DNA of 14,085 nucleotides from Acidobacteriota bacterium (GTDB taxonomy: Bacteria > Acidobacteriota > Blastocatellia > Pyrinomonadales > Pyrinomonadaceae), in the NCBI GenBank assembly GCA_023436495.1, contig JAEZIT010000079.1, positions 1 to 14,085 of the forward strand, written 5' to 3'. Below are positions 13,698 through 14,085 of this stretch, one piece after another. Each line of letters opens with the position of its first letter. Position 1 is the first letter of the stretch. Position numbers and translations under genes: made by a program. The notes beneath the pieces were generated by a model. It was not told the origin of the DNA, ran no database searches, and saw nothing but the letters and a program-made list of their open reading frames with translations.

Positions 13698-13726
13698 ATT
13701 ATAGTTCAATCACGGCCATTGCAGAA
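13698..13726 (-). promoter_or_regulatory. Candidate ppk promoter giving a near-leaderless mRNA
   Basis: A perfect TATAAT on the minus strand (13698-13703) ends 13 nt before the ppk ATG, with a poor -35, TTCTGC (13721-13726), at 17-nt spacing. If it is used, the 5' leader would be only about 7 nt, in line with the absent Shine-Dalgarno. Confidence 0.4.
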
Positions 13727-13859
13727 GCCTGCGCGAAGTTAGAGCGGATCACTCACCGCATGTCAGAACCACCTCGCGTTAGCGGGTGGGTTCTTCAATT
13801 GCGGAAGCCCGCATCCATTGCAGAAGCCCGCACGCAGTAAGGGCGAAACACTCACCGCG
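13716..13859. repeat. Direct repeat (99-nt period) with an internal hairpin
   Basis: CCATTGCAGAAGCC occurs at 13716-13729 and 13815-13828, and ACTCACCGC at 13751-13759 and 13850-13858, both offset by 99 nt, so a block of about 44 nt is duplicated. Between them an imperfect stem, GAACC-ACC-CGC against GCG-GGTGG-GTTC (13766-13793), and a third partial motif AATTGCGGAAGCC (13797-13809) are seen. The first copy overlaps the presumed ppk promoter. Confidence 0.75.
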
Positions 13860-13904
13860 ATCGAATCGAATTTAAACTCCCCCAGGCTTCTTCTTTATAA
13901 ATTG

Positions 13905-14050
13905 CCACGGGCTTCAGCCCGTGGTCACCGCCCAACAGATGCCCCGGCTTTAGCCGAACTCGTTTTTAAACCAATCCTTCTGGCTTCAGCCCAAATTGGG
14001 CTAAAGCCCGGTCAATGTTGATGCTTCCATCCCCGAGCTAAAGCTCGGGG
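13905..14050. repeat. Cluster of palindromic repeats at the right edge
   Basis: Four hairpins in a row: CCACGGGC-TTCA-GCCCGTGG (13905-13924), the inverted counterpart of the repeats at 67-86 and 137-156; CGGCTT-TAGCCG (13945-13956); GGCTTCAGCCC against GGGCTAAAGCC (13982-13992 and 13998-14008, one mismatch); and the 9-bp perfect stem CCCCGAGCT-AA-AGCTCGGGG (14031-14050). All share an AGC-rich stem end. No gene is visible in 13685-14085. Confidence 0.8.
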
Positions 14051-14085
14051 CTACTCATAAATCCAAGCCAAGCATACTCCGTTTT

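Noticed and set aside
13175..13840. 221-residue plus-strand open frame running past the ppk start
   Set aside because: Mostly antisense to the conserved ppk N domain; its tail crosses the repeat region and has no recognisable domain.
1..14085. A novel multi-gene defence or mobile system
   Set aside because: All larger genes are recognisable housekeeping or common enzyme families, with no nuclease, helicase, integrase, toxin-antitoxin or reverse transcriptase genes.

Overview
The window looks like an ordinary chromosomal stretch from a moderately GC-rich Gram-negative-type bacterium. My best guess is Acidobacteriota, class Blastocatellia (Pyrinomonadaceae-like). This is inferred from protein style, the mixture of housekeeping genes, the scarcity of Shine-Dalgarno sites and the many short palindromic intergenic repeats; no rRNA or other phylogenetic marker is present to prove it. 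Fifteen protein genes are supported. I see no tRNA, rRNA, CRISPR, phage or intact transposase.

Left part (1-3900): a repeat-bearing stretch (61-224) precedes a divergent pair, a 78-residue CPVC thioredoxin-fold protein (minus) and an HxlR-type regulator (plus), around a palindrome-rich 126-bp gap. Next comes a co-directional run folK-panB-panC plus an exported thioredoxin-fold protein that has lost both active-site cysteines, closed by a good intrinsic terminator. FolK feeds folate synthesis, PanB consumes methylene-tetrahydrofolate, and PanC completes pantothenate, so the run links folate and coenzyme A precursor supply.

Middle (3900-7980): a 650-bp gene-free block is filled with nested palindromes in two opposed arms around a 72-bp core with 17-bp perfect inverted ends. 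It is followed by maf (minus), the divergent dciA (DUF721), gatC, a small exported or lipoprotein gene and gatA. gatA ends inside an 8-nt tandem repeat and is followed by a 17-bp perfect stem terminator.

Right part (7981-14085): an exported oligopeptidase B-like S9A peptidase and a bacilliredoxin (BrxA/B) family protein lie on the minus strand. A CYTH-domain triphosphatase or cyclase gene converges on ppk1 so tightly that their stop codons overlap. The window ends in another 400 bp of palindromic repeats, one of which is the inverted counterpart of the repeat at the left edge.

The parts most worth a second look are the composite palindrome block at 3911-4555, the redox-themed trio (mini-thioredoxin with HxlR regulator, cysteine-less TlpA-like protein, bacilliredoxin), the CYTH-PPK1 stop-overlap pair, and the lipoprotein gene inserted between gatC and gatA. 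I do not see a convincing new multi-gene defence or mobile system here.
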